A stretch of 64,000 nt of DNA. Origin: Ruminococcus sp. YE71 (lineage in GTDB: Bacteria > Bacillota > Clostridia > Oscillospirales > Ruminococcaceae). The translations under genes were made by a program, and so were the position numbers. Position 1 is the stretch's first letter. The number at the start of each line of letters is the position of its first letter. Of the stretch, positions 51,130 to 61,271 are shown in pieces. The notes below the pieces were generated by a model. The model made no database searches and was not told the origin of the DNA. It saw nothing but the letters and a program-made list of their open reading frames with translations. The stretch is from assembly GCF_900119155.1 (NCBI RefSeq), contig NZ_FPIR01000005.1, forward strand, positions 171,326 to 235,325, read 5' to 3'.

Positions 51130-52536
51130 TTACTTTGACTCGGATTCGTCGTCTTTTGAGCGCTGAATAGCGGTTTTTTCGGAGTTCAGCTCGAAAGTTA
51201 CCTCAAAGTACTCGCCCTCGCCCTTGACGTAGTTGCCGTCTTCGTCGAGCACGGGTCTGTAGACCTTGAAGGTCATCTCGTCGCCTGCCTTCATTTCCTT
51301 CATGAGTTCGGTCACGTCTTCGATGGTGGTGGTCTTTTTGCCGTTCATCTCGGTGATGATGTCACCCGCCTGAAGATCGGTCTTTGCTACGTTACATTCG
51401 GGGTCGATCTTCTGCACGGAAATACCGGGAACGATGCCGTATTTCTCAGCGGATTCCTCACTGATCGCGTAGTAGTAGATGCCTACCCTGCCCTTGTCGG
51501 GCACGAAACCGTCGGACATCAGCGCCTCGATCACGGGCTTAGCCGAGTTCGTGGTTATCGCAAATCCGATGTTCTCGTAGGTCGAAGCTATCAGCTTTGA
51601 AGAGGTGATGCCGATCACCTGACCCCACATATTGAACAGCGGTCCGCCCGAATTTCCCGGGTTTATCGCCGCGTCGATCTGTATGCACTGCATGGGAGTC
51701 GCGCTGTACTCGGCGCGAATCATTCGGTTCAGACCCGAGATGATGCCCTTGGTCACACTGTTGGAGTAGCCCGCAGGCGAACCGACCGCCACGACCTCGT
51801 CGCCGAGTTCGCAGGTATCCGAGTCGGCGAACTGCGCAGGCGAAAGACCTTCCGCGCCGATCTTGACTATCGCGATGTCGGTAGGTTCATCCATCGCCAC
51901 AAGTGTCCCCGAGAACTCGCGTTCGTCGTAGAGGATAACGGTCATGCCGTACTTTGCGCCGCTGACAACGTGCGCGTTGGTGATGATGTAGCCGTCCTCC
52001 GACATGATGATGCCGCTTCCCTGATTTGTGGGCGTGAACACGTTCTGAGTGTAGACATTTATCTGCACGACGCTGGGCAGGACAGCTTTTGCGAGACCTG
52101 CGGCGCTGTAGGTGCCGTCCTCGTTCATGTACTTCTCATCGAGAACGGGAGTGTCGGCGATGGGCATCGTGAAGTTGACGCCGCTTTTGCTCTTCCAGTG
52201 GAAGAGGTTCGAGAAGCTGCCCTTTCCGCGCTGGATCACGGCGATGTACGCGAACATCGACAGCACTATCGCCGAAAGAAGCAGAATCCAGATCAGCATC
52301 TTCGGGAAGGAGCGCACCCTGACTTTTTTTGTCTCCTCCCAGAAATCGACGTCATCGGCGGGTGGGATGAAGTTTATGTAGTTCAGACTGTCGGGAGCGT
52401 CGTTTTTTTCGGCAGTTTCGGTAACGGCGAACTGCTCTGCGGCTGTTCCTTCGGTCTGTTCAGCAACAGGCTCTGAGGTCTGTCCCGTCACAGGCTCATT
52501 CACATTTACACCGTTTTCGGCATTGAAATCTTGCAT
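51130..52536 (-). CDS. htrA: HtrA/DegP-like serine protease (S1C) with PDZ domain
   Basis: 468 residues. Cytosolic acidic N-terminus of about 75 residues, one span (about 77-95), protease domain outside the membrane and a C-terminal PDZ domain (about 360-445; VAKTDLQAGDIITEMNGK). Catalytic triad visible: His in ITNAHVVSGA (about 187), Asp in PTDIAIVKI (about 217) and Ser in NPGNSGGPLF (about 296). Envelope protein quality control. Follows a two-component system on the same strand by 10 bases, so likely part of its stress output. Confidence 0.93.
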   Translation of the reverse strand: MQDFNAENGVNVNEPVTGQTSEPVAEQTEGTAAEQFAVTETAEKNDAPDSLNYINFIPPADDVDFWEETKKVRVRSFPKMLIWILLLSAIVLSMFAYIAVIQRGKGSFSNLFHWKSKSGVNFTMPIADTPVLDEKYMNEDGTYSAAGLAKAVLPSVVQINVYTQNVFTPTNQGSGIIMSEDGYIITNAHVVSGAKYGMTVILYDEREFSGTLVAMDEPTDIAIVKIGAEGLSPAQFADSDTCELGDEVVAVGSPAGYSNSVTKGIISGLNRMIRAEYSATPMQCIQIDAAINPGNSGGPLFNMWGQVIGITSSKLIASTYENIGFAITTNSAKPVIEALMSDGFVPDKGRVGIYYYAISEESAEKYGIVPGISVQKIDPECNVAKTDLQAGDIITEMNGKKTTTIEDVTELMKEMKAGDEMTFKVYRPVLDEDGNYVKGEGEYFEVTFELNSEKTAIQRSKDDESESK

Positions 52537-52546
52537 AATGTCACCC

Positions 52547-53977
52547 TCAGGAAATATCCTTGTTCGGCAGCGAGAACATGAATTCGGTATACTCGTTTAC
52601 CACCGAGCGCACCTGTATCTTGCCGCCGTGCAGCCTGATTATCGACTTTACGATGTTAAGTCCGAGACCGACGCCCATAGCGTCCATACCTCTCGACTTA
52701 TCGGTCTTATAGAAACGGTCGAACACCAGCGAAAGCTCTTCCTGTGAAAGACCCTCGCCGCTGTTGCGAATGTAGATTACGGTAAGATAGCCTATCTCCT
52801 CGAAGTGGAAGCTGATATATCCGCCGTCGTCAACGAACTTGATGGCGTTTTCCAGCAGATTGTAGACCACCTGATGGACAAGGTCGCTGTCCGCCCAGAG
52901 GTAATAGCGCTTATCGGTATCAAGTCCCCTGACCTCGATGTGCTTTGCCTCAAGGCGTTTCTCGAAGGTCACGAGGGTATCGATGATAGGATCGAGCACC
53001 GAGAACTGAGTGAAGTTCGGCTTCAGCTCGCCAGCCTCGATCTTCGCGAGGTTGAGCATCGACCGCACAAGTCTGGTCAGTCTCTGAACCTCTGAGGAGA
53101 TGATCTTCAGGTAGTGATCCTGCTCCTCGGGGGGGATAGTCTTGTCGAGCATACCGTCAACGAAGCCGCCGATAGAGGTCATCGGCGTTCTCAGCTCGTG
53201 CGAAACGTTTGCGATGAAGCTGTTACGCATGGTATCGTAGGATTTCAGCGAAGCCGCCATCTCGTTGAACGCCGAAGCGAGGTCGTTGTACTCCTTCTCG
53301 GGGTAGCCGGGCAGCTGAATGTCGAAATCGCCGCGGCCGATCTTCTTTGCCGCCTCTGACATCTCGTTGATCGGCGCTGTGAGCTTGATGCTCGAAAGGT
53401 AGATTATTGCCATGGAAATACCGAGCACGATCGTTGCCGAAAGCGCGAATATCTCCATTATATCGTGAGTATAGTTATTCATCGAAGGTTCCGAATTAAC
53501 TGCGACAAGCAGATATTTAGGGCCGTTTCCCGAAAGCATCTTACCGACGGTCAGGACATCCCTATTGAGCAGTCCGCCAAAATCGCTGCGGACGGAGGTT
53601 GGGGAATCTCCGAACTGTTCTATGAAGTCCTCATTTATCTTGCTGTATTTCAGCGGCTCACAGAGTTCGCTGACTTCACCGCCTATGATAAATGAACCGT
53701 CGCTCGAGAAAAGCAGCAGATCACAGCCTGTATTCTTTGAATACTCATTGACAGCGTACTGAGACACTCTCGTCCATTCATCGGGCATAGAAGTAAGGTT
53801 GCCGACGATGACATTCGAGACGTTTCCCACACACCGCTTCATTTTTTCTTCTTTTTCCCCGTTAAAGTAATTTGAAGAAATAAGCAGTAATACTGCGCCT
53901 AATGCAATGAAGCTTATCAGTATTACTGCTGTACAGATCAAAAAGTATTTAAATAACAGACTTCTCCGTTCAATCAT
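52547..53977 (-). CDS. sensor histidine kinase
   Basis: 476 residues. Two spans (about 9-32 and 165-188) enclose an outer sensor of about 130 residues; then HAMP (about 190-240), HisKA with phospho-His in VSHELRTPMTSIGG (about 258) and HATPase with NLLENAIKF, GEGLSQEELSLVFDRFYK and GVGLGLNIVKSI. Classical PhoR/WalK-like layout. The start overlaps the regulator gene by 8 bases. Signal unknown. Confidence 0.93.
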   Translation of the reverse strand: MIERRSLLFKYFLICTAVILISFIALGAVLLLISSNYFNGEKEEKMKRCVGNVSNVIVGNLTSMPDEWTRVSQYAVNEYSKNTGCDLLLFSSDGSFIIGGEVSELCEPLKYSKINEDFIEQFGDSPTSVRSDFGGLLNRDVLTVGKMLSGNGPKYLLVAVNSEPSMNNYTHDIMEIFALSATIVLGISMAIIYLSSIKLTAPINEMSEAAKKIGRGDFDIQLPGYPEKEYNDLASAFNEMAASLKSYDTMRNSFIANVSHELRTPMTSIGGFVDGMLDKTIPPEEQDHYLKIISSEVQRLTRLVRSMLNLAKIEAGELKPNFTQFSVLDPIIDTLVTFEKRLEAKHIEVRGLDTDKRYYLWADSDLVHQVVYNLLENAIKFVDDGGYISFHFEEIGYLTVIYIRNSGEGLSQEELSLVFDRFYKTDKSRGMDAMGVGLGLNIVKSIIRLHGGKIQVRSVVNEYTEFMFSLPNKDIS

Positions 53978-54671
53978 TATTCTCGGTCACTTCAAATTTG
54001 TATCCGACACCCCAAACAGTCTTGAGCGACCACTGATCGGACACGCCTTCGAGCTTCTCTCTGAGTCTCTTTACATGAACGTCGATAGTTCTCGAATCGC
54101 CGTAGTACTCAAAGCCCCATACTTCGTCAAGAAGCTGGTCTCTGGTGTAAACGCGGTTCGGGTTGGAAGCGAGGTGGAACAGAAGCTCAAGCTCCTTCGG
54201 GGGAGTATCGAGCACCTGACCATTGACTTTGAGCTCGTATCTGGTCATATTGACCGACAGCTTGTCGTACTTTACTTCCTTTACCTCAGCCTCGCCCGAG
54301 GACTGACCTACTCTGCGGTATACAGCCTTGATACGGGCAATAACTTCCTTGGTGTCGAAAGGCTTAACGACATAGTCGTCCGCACCGAGCTCAAGACCAA
54401 GCACCTTATCAAAGGTCTCCTGCTTAGCGGTTATCATGATTATCGGAACGTTGGACTTCTTTCTTATCTCTCTGCATACCTGCCAGCCGTCAATACCGGG
54501 AAGCATGATATCGAGCAGAATGATATCGGGCTTGAGAGCGTTGAACTTAACAACTGCCTCCTCACCGTCGTGAGCGAGAATTACTCCGTAGCCGTCCTTT
54601 TCGAGATAGAGCCTGAGCAGCTCACAGATATTCTTATCATCATCAACAACAAGTACCCTGCCTAATGACAT
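53970..54671 (-). CDS. OmpR/PhoB family response regulator
   Basis: 233 residues. Receiver domain with acidic pocket VVDDD (8-12), phospho-Asp in LLDIMLPG (Asp54), Lys in VVKPFD; C-terminal winged helix with PPKELELLFHLASNPNRVYT, LLDEVWGFEYYGDSRTIDVH and VWGVGYKFE. Partner of the overlapping histidine kinase. AGGAGG precedes the ATG. Its promoter lies in the AT-rich gap 54672-55110, but no convincing box pair was seen. Confidence 0.95.
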   Translation of the reverse strand: MSLGRVLVVDDDKNICELLRLYLEKDGYGVILAHDGEEAVVKFNALKPDIILLDIMLPGIDGWQVCREIRKKSNVPIIMITAKQETFDKVLGLELGADDYVVKPFDTKEVIARIKAVYRRVGQSSGEAEVKEVKYDKLSVNMTRYELKVNGQVLDTPPKELELLFHLASNPNRVYTRDQLLDEVWGFEYYGDSRTIDVHVKRLREKLEGVSDQWSLKTVWGVGYKFEVTENND

Positions 54672-55114
54672 ATTCTATATCCTCCTAATTCTTGATTTCC
54701 GGACGCGATGATTCTCATTTATGTAACAGCGTCCATTTTGTTGAATATCTTATTTGTATACGCAGTTTTGGTATTGCTTTGTGCGTAATCCCCAATATTT
54801 TAACGCAGCTATACCAAATTTATAATTGATACCTTTATTATAACAAATTCACAAACAAATTTCTTGAACTTTCATATAATATTTTATTAATAAATCGTAA
54901 ACAAAATCCATAATACGACATACTAACACTAATATATATACTATATACTATTTTACTACAGATTATATCATTTGTCAATAGCTTTGGTCGTTTTTTATCG
55001 GTATAATTTGTGTTAACAAAACAAATACTTGCGAGAAAACTGCATAGAAATTTTTGCACATCCCGCATGGTGTTGTGCAAGTCTACAAAATTTGTAAAAA
55101 CCCCAAAATACCCC
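54672..55114. other. AT-rich divergent intergenic region
   Basis: About 440 bases of AT-rich sequence between the response regulator and the groESL promoter. No coding frame with a ribosome site, no repeat of the dispersed family and no clear riboswitch were seen; it should hold the regulator's promoter. Confidence 0.5.
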
Positions 55115-55142
55115 TTGCATTTTTCCGAAAAGGTGATAAAAT
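55115..55142 (+). promoter_or_regulatory. promoter of groESL
   Basis: TTGCAT, 16-base spacer, TAAAAT, immediately upstream of the CIRCE operator. Confidence 0.7.
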
Positions 55143-55146
55143 ATAA

Positions 55147-55173
55147 TTAGCACTCAAAGAGTATGAGTGCTAA
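55147..55173 (+). promoter_or_regulatory. CIRCE operator (HrcA site)
   Basis: TTAGCACTC-N9-GAGTGCTAA, a perfect match to the CIRCE consensus. HrcA represses groESL here; heat or unfolded protein relieves it. hrcA is not in the window. Confidence 0.97.
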
Positions 55174-55254
55174 CACTTTAGAGGCTCGTCTGCTAAACGG
55201 ACTGCCTTTAAAATTCGTATAAAGCTAATATTTTTATTAAAGGAGAGATCTTAA

Positions 55255-55542
55255 ATGACTATCAGACCGTTGCTCGACAGAGTAGTTATCAAGAAGGTCG
55301 AGGCTGAGGAGACCACCGCAGGCGGAATCATCCTCACCGCAGCCGCAAAGGAAAAGCCGCAGGTAGCGGAAGTCGTAGCAGTAGGCGAGGGCGGAATCGT
55401 TGACGGAAACGAGGTCAAGATGTACCTCAAGGTCGGCGACAAGGTACTCGCTGCTAAGTACAGCGGAACAGAAGTTAAGCTCGACGGCGTGGAGTACACA
55501 ATTCTCAAGCAGTCGGACATTCTCGCGATCGTTGAGGACTGA
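55255..55542 (+). CDS. groES: co-chaperonin GroES
   Basis: 10-kDa lid of the GroEL chaperonin. 95 residues. TIRPLLDRVVIKKVEAEETT, the mobile-loop GGIILTAAAKEKPQ, and YSGTEVKLDGVEYTIL are family hallmarks. AAAGGAGAG lies before the ATG. CIRCE control upstream, groEL 34 bases downstream. Confidence 0.98.
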   Translation: MTIRPLLDRVVIKKVEAEETTAGGIILTAAAKEKPQVAEVVAVGEGGIVDGNEVKMYLKVGDKVLAAKYSGTEVKLDGVEYTILKQSDILAIVED

Positions 55543-55570
55543 TCGCAATATATTGACATACGGAGGTTGA

Positions 55571-57217
<1,647 letters not shown>

Positions 57218-57249
57218 TAGAACGCTGCGTAAAATTTAACGCATAAATG

Positions 57250-57285
57250 ACCGTGAGGGAAAGCTCTTCCCTCACGGTTTTTGTT
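57250..57285 (+). terminator. terminator of groESL
   Basis: Stem CCGTGAGGGA/TCCCTCACGG with a short loop, then TTTTTG. Confidence 0.9.
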
Positions 57286-57355
57286 TCATCTGAAAAATAA
57301 CAACGTTTTCGTTCCCGTGTTTTATGGTTTTCTGACAGTTTTTTGCATGAAAACC

Positions 57356-57384
57356 TTTACAAATGGTTGAAAATGTGATATAAT
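57356..57384 (+). promoter_or_regulatory. promoter of the GGDEF-SBP operon
   Basis: TTTACA, 17-base spacer, TATAAT. A leader of about 120 bases follows, containing the hairpin TGTCCG/CGGACA near 57423-57443. Confidence 0.7.
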
Positions 57385-57506
57385 ATATGTGAATATCTAT
57401 ATATATCAGATAATTTGTGACCTGTCCGCACAGTTTTCGGACACGTTACATTACGATATTACGCAAAATTTCACGAATTCCGAGAAACCGCGGAAGGAGT
57501 ACGGGA

Positions 57507-59009
57507 ATGACTAACAGGAACAGACACAGACAAAGCATGAAGCGTATCAGCATCGTGCAGGTCTTTATGATAGTCGGCTACGCGATCATCGTTGTGGCTT
57601 CACTGACCATCGTTACAAGGCTCGCACTGAAAAAGACCGACGAAGTGCTCCAGAACAAGGTGCTCTCGCTGACCTCATCGCTGAACGTTCAGATGAAACT
57701 CAATATGGACAGCTACCTTTCGAGGATGGAAACGATGGCTACGCTGGCGTTCGGCGAGAAAAGCTCATACACCTACGACGCTTCCGATCCGAACAACGAC
57801 GAGTACGAGGCTATCAATACCGAGAAGGTCATAACCGAAAAGCTGTTCAGCCTTTGTATCATGGAGAACTTCGTTGATTACGGCATCGTGTACCGCAACA
57901 ACCGCACCGTCGGGAAGATCTCCAACGCCACGAATGCGCTGTTCGGCGACAGGATTTTCACCGAGCTGAGCTCGATGATCTCACGTGAGCGCACGAACGA
58001 CGGCTGGTTCACGGGTTACGGCGGCGACTTCAAGAGGATATACTATGTAAAAAAGGTACACGACAACGCTGTGCTGGTCATCTCCTTCTACGCCCACGAG
58101 CTCGACAGCGTGTTCGATAACCCCGAGACGCTCAGCGATATGGAGATACGCCTTGTCAACAGCGACTACAACATCCTCTTCTCCGAGGACAACAGCGAGA
58201 TAGGAGAACCCCTGCCCGAAAGCATCCTGACAAGGATAAAGGATCAGACTTCCGCATCCGTTATGGACGACGAATACCTCATCTCGGTAAACAAGTGCGA
58301 CGACTGGTTCGTGGTATGCTCGATACCCACAAAGATAATACTCAATGAGAAGAACGACATGACACGGTATATATATATGGTAAGCTTCCTGGCGGCGATC
58401 GTCGCGGTGATAGTGGGAATGTACCTGTCATATCTGCTGGTTTCCCCTGTAAAGAAGGTAGTCAAGACCCTCGACACAAAGGCGCAGAACGACCTGCTGA
58501 CGGGTCTGCTGAACAAGCTGACCTTTGAGGAGTTCTCCGCAAACTGCCTTGCAAGCTCCCTCGACTCGGAGAACAGGGCGCTGGTCATCATCGACCTTGA
58601 CAACTTCAAAGGCGTGAACGACACCTTCGGTCACGCGGCTGGCGACAAAGTCATCGCGGAAACGGGCGACATCATGCGCGAGGTATTCTCGGACGACGAC
58701 TACCTTGGACGTATCGGCGGCGACGAATTCTGCGTGATGGTGAACAAGCGTTTCAGCGACCCTGCCGAGTTCAGACAGTACGTCAGCGACCGCTGCACGA
58801 AAGTGTCCGAAGCTATGGCAGAGTTCAGTTCCGAGAGCGGCTACAGCGTTTCGGCAAGTATCGGCGCGGCGCTCTTCCCTGCCGACGGCAAGGACTTCGA
58901 GACACTGTACAAAGCCTGCGACACCGCCCTCTACCGCTCGAAGAAAACAGGCAAGAACAAACACAGCTTCTACGACGAGACTATCACGAAAGGCGGCGAG
59001 GACTCATGA
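57507..59009 (+). CDS. membrane diguanylate cyclase with an extracytoplasmic sensor
   Basis: 500 residues. Span 1 (about 15-37), outer sensor of about 245 residues (Cache-like in size and position), span 2 (about 287-312) and a GGDEF domain (about 330-490). The active-site motif is intact (RIGGDEF, about 402-408), so it should make c-di-GMP; the product-inhibition RxxD site is missing (SDDD). ATG 57507 lies 7 bases from AAGGAG; an earlier in-frame start lies near the promoter and has no ribosome site. Overlaps the solute-binding lipoprotein gene by ATGA. Confidence 0.9.
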   Translation: MTNRNRHRQSMKRISIVQVFMIVGYAIIVVASLTIVTRLALKKTDEVLQNKVLSLTSSLNVQMKLNMDSYLSRMETMATLAFGEKSSYTYDASDPNNDEYEAINTEKVITEKLFSLCIMENFVDYGIVYRNNRTVGKISNATNALFGDRIFTELSSMISRERTNDGWFTGYGGDFKRIYYVKKVHDNAVLVISFYAHELDSVFDNPETLSDMEIRLVNSDYNILFSEDNSEIGEPLPESILTRIKDQTSASVMDDEYLISVNKCDDWFVVCSIPTKIILNEKNDMTRYIYMVSFLAAIVAVIVGMYLSYLLVSPVKKVVKTLDTKAQNDLLTGLLNKLTFEEFSANCLASSLDSENRALVIIDLDNFKGVNDTFGHAAGDKVIAETGDIMREVFSDDDYLGRIGGDEFCVMVNKRFSDPAEFRQYVSDRCTKVSEAMAEFSSESGYSVSASIGAALFPADGKDFETLYKACDTALYRSKKTGKNKHSFYDETITKGGEDS

Positions 59010-60274
59010 GGAAAAGACTGACCGCTGTCCTGCTTTCGGCGTCGATGCTGTGGGTCGGTTCCTGCGGCAAGAGCGAAGCCGTCCTCCGCGAACAGAAGGA
59101 ACAGACCGAGATAACCCTTTCGTGGTGGGGCAACGACACCCGAAACGAATACACCCTCGAAGCCGTCGCACGCTTCGAGAAGGCGCACCCCGATATAAAG
59201 GTAGTTTGCAGCTACTCCGAATGGTCGGGCTACGAAGCGCGTAATCAGATACGCATGGTCTCGGGAACCGAGACGGACGTTATGCAGATAAACGTCGGCT
59301 GGCTGTCGCAGTACTCCCCCGACGGGCACGGCTACTACGACCTTGAGACGCTGAAAGACGTCGTTGACCTGTCCAATTTTTCGGACGAAATGCTCGGTTA
59401 CGGCAGGCGCGGCGGTATTCTCAACGCCATCCCGATAGCCATGAACGCCGAGACCGTGTACATAAACAAGACCATCTACGACAAGTACGGGCTCGACATC
59501 CCCACCACATGGGACGACCTGTTCAGTGCGGCAGAGGTGATGTCGGCAGACGGCGTTTACCCCATCTCGGGCTCGAACAAGAGCATTTGGCTCTACTGCA
59601 TAGCCTACGCCGAACAGACCACAGGCAGACAGTTCTTCACGGAGAACAGCGAGATAAACTTCGGCAAAGAGGACTTGCAGCTGATGATAGAGTTCTACAA
59701 CAGGCTGGTCAACGAGAACGTGATGCCGAAGGTCGAGGACTATCAGCGGTTCAACCTCGACAACGGGGTGTACGCGGGTTCGGTGGCGTGGGTGAGCGAC
59801 GCGCTCAACTACTTCACGAATCCCATCGAGAACGGCGAGGAGATCGTCGCCGCGCCCTACACGGCTGCCGAGGGGCAGTTCAGCGGAATGGGCTGGTATG
59901 CGAAGCCTGCCACCCTCTACGCCATCAGCAAGAACACCGACCACCCGAAGGAAGCCGCGATGCTGCTGGACTTCATGCTCAATTCCCCCGAATGGGCGGA
60001 GCTGCAAGGTGTCGAGAAGGGCATCCCCATCAGTTCGGCGGCGAGGGATTCTCTGCGCGACGCGGGGCAGCTGGAGGGCATCCAGTTTGAAGCGTCGCTG
60101 GTGATGGAGACGAACGATCACATTCAGCCGATGGATCCGACCATCGAGAACGCCGACCTCTACAGCGGTTTTGTCGATGCCTGCAACCTCGTGCTGTTCG
60201 ACAAGGCGACCGCCGAGGAAGCGGCACAGCAGCTGTACGACACGTACAAAGAGACATACACCATGACAAAATGA
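59006..60274 (+). CDS. extracellular solute-binding lipoprotein (family 1, sugar type), no permease
   Basis: 422 residues. Signal peptide with lipobox VGSCG (Cys at about 20). Family 1 binding-protein features: TEITLSWWGNDTRNEYTLEA, FEKAHPDIKVVCSYSEW, a DVMQINVGWLSQY block, AIPIAMNAETVYINKTIYDK and the late MGWYAKPATLYAISKN. Such proteins normally feed ABC importers, but no permease or ATPase is nearby; instead the gene overlaps a membrane diguanylate cyclase. A role as ligand receptor for that cyclase is inferred. Ligand probably a carbohydrate. Confidence 0.9.
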   Translation: MRKRLTAVLLSASMLWVGSCGKSEAVLREQKEQTEITLSWWGNDTRNEYTLEAVARFEKAHPDIKVVCSYSEWSGYEARNQIRMVSGTETDVMQINVGWLSQYSPDGHGYYDLETLKDVVDLSNFSDEMLGYGRRGGILNAIPIAMNAETVYINKTIYDKYGLDIPTTWDDLFSAAEVMSADGVYPISGSNKSIWLYCIAYAEQTTGRQFFTENSEINFGKEDLQLMIEFYNRLVNENVMPKVEDYQRFNLDNGVYAGSVAWVSDALNYFTNPIENGEEIVAAPYTAAEGQFSGMGWYAKPATLYAISKNTDHPKEAAMLLDFMLNSPEWAELQGVEKGIPISSAARDSLRDAGQLEGIQFEASLVMETNDHIQPMDPTIENADLYSGFVDACNLVLFDKATAEEAAQQLYDTYKETYTMTK

Positions 60275-60275
60275 A

Positions 60276-60306
60276 ACAAAGCCGCTCGGTAAACGGGCGG
60301 CTTTGA
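60276..60306 (+). terminator. weak hairpin between SBP and HD genes
   Basis: AAAGCCGC/GCGGCTTT arms with an 11-base loop, no T run. It may reduce but not stop transcription into the HD gene. Confidence 0.45.
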
Positions 60307-60337
60307 GCCGTTAAAACTGCGGAAAGGAGAAAAGATC

Positions 60338-60808
60338 ATGCCCGACAGAACAGACCGCATGATAAAAAAGTACGGCAGTGACATACTCGGGTCGGAGGGG
60401 ATGAAACGCGAGAAGGAGTTCATCCAGCACGGGTCGGTCAGTGTCTACGAGCATTCGCTGAACGTGGCGAGGATGAGTCTGCGGATCGCGCTGATGCTGG
60501 AAAAACGCGGCATAAGGATCGACAAGCGTTCGCTGGTGAGGGGTGCGCTGCTGCACGATTATTTCCTGTACGACTGGCACGAAGCGCCGCTGACCCTGCA
60601 AAACCCACTGAAAATGCACGGCTTCACCCACGCCGCCGCCGCGCTGAAAAACGCCGAGCGCGACTTTCTCCTCAGCAGGCGCGAGCGCGAGATAATCGGC
60701 AGACATATGTTCCCGCTGAACATCCGACCGCCCCGCTGCCGCGAAGCCGCCATCGTCTGCTGCGCTGACAAGATCTGCGCTGTTTGGGAGACTGTTTCGG
60801 GGAGGTGA
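60338..60808 (+). CDS. HD domain phosphohydrolase
   Basis: 156 residues. HD motif at about residue 73-74 (RGALLHDYFLYDWHE), with the upstream His in SVYEHSLNVARMS and later GRHMFPLN and CCADKICAVWE, as in single-domain HD hydrolases. Substrate unknown. It is not an HD-GYP protein, so a c-di-GMP phosphodiesterase role with the neighbouring cyclase is not supported. AAAGGAG precedes the ATG. Confidence 0.85.
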   Translation: MPDRTDRMIKKYGSDILGSEGMKREKEFIQHGSVSVYEHSLNVARMSLRIALMLEKRGIRIDKRSLVRGALLHDYFLYDWHEAPLTLQNPLKMHGFTHAAAALKNAERDFLLSRREREIIGRHMFPLNIRPPRCREAAIVCCADKICAVWETVSGR

Positions 60809-60812
60809 GTGC

Positions 60813-60880
60813 GGGTTTTACCGTGGGAAACCTTTCTGAAGACTTTTAATATGTTGTCAGGTAGGTGTGTAGGAGACATT
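60813..60880. repeat. dispersed palindromic element, copy 7 (internally deleted)
   Basis: GTGGGAAACCTTTCTGAAGACTTTTAATATG joins the outer arm directly to the inner arm (written here in full over 60826-60852 positions; key blocks GGGAAACCTTTCTGAAG and GACTTTTAATAT). The hairpin and tandem region of other copies are missing, consistent with a deletion between short repeats. Confidence 0.6.
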
Positions 60881-60898
60881 TGAATTTTACCGTTTCAT

Positions 60899-60929
60899 GA
60901 CCGAGGACTTTGAGTTCTCGGTCTTTTTG
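60899..60929 (+). terminator. terminator after the HD gene
   Basis: Stem GACCGAG/CTCGGTC followed by TTTTT. Confidence 0.82.
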
Positions 60930-60988
60930 TGTACATAGTCATCTTGGTTAACTAATTTGTTAATAAGAAAAAAATATATTAAAGAGTA

Positions 60989-61018
60989 TTGGCAAATTAT
61001 GTCACGATATGTTATGAT
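60989..61018 (+). promoter_or_regulatory. possible promoter of the leader ORF/surface protein
   Basis: TTGGCA, 18-base spacer, TATGAT. The sequence is AT-rich and the match is moderate; it would give a leader of about 240 bases. Confidence 0.45.
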
Positions 61019-61089
61019 AAGTTTGTTGAAAAAAAATTGAACATTATGTTATCTTTTTGGTAACTTTTATCAAGAAAGGACTGACGGTC

Positions 61090-61218
61090 ATGACCATGCG
61101 TGTTTCAATGCGATATTACAGCACTTTTCAGCAGGCTGACTGCTGCCTTTTCAATGTCATTCTTTCGTTTGCAAAGCGTATTCGTCGGGATAACTGTGTC
61201 CCGATGCGTGCGCTTTAA
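61090..61218 (+). CDS. short leader ORF (42 residues)
   Basis: Reads MTMRVSMRYYSTFQQADCCL, then FNVILSFAKRIRRDNCVPMR, AL. AAAGGA lies about 10 bases upstream. Its stop codon falls at the base of a T-tailed hairpin in the leader of the surface-protein gene, so translation could influence the hairpin. A spurious frame cannot be excluded. Confidence 0.4.
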   Translation: MTMRVSMRYYSTFQQADCCLFNVILSFAKRIRRDNCVPMRAL

Positions 61219-61223
61219 TTTTT
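61173..61223 (+). promoter_or_regulatory. attenuator-like hairpin in the surface-protein leader
   Basis: AAAGCG...TCGGGA pairs with TCCCGA...CGCTTT, followed by AATTTTT. A second small hairpin CAGCAG/CTGCTG lies just upstream (about 61128-61144). Together they look like a regulated leader that ends transcription unless disrupted. Confidence 0.5.
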
Positions 61224-61271
61224 GTAACCCGCGGTGAAACGCCGCAAATCTAAAATATAGGAGGATTATTT

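Noticed and set aside
60338..60808. HD-GYP c-di-GMP phosphodiesterase partner of the cyclase
   Set aside because: The protein has an HD motif but no GYP motif and is too short.
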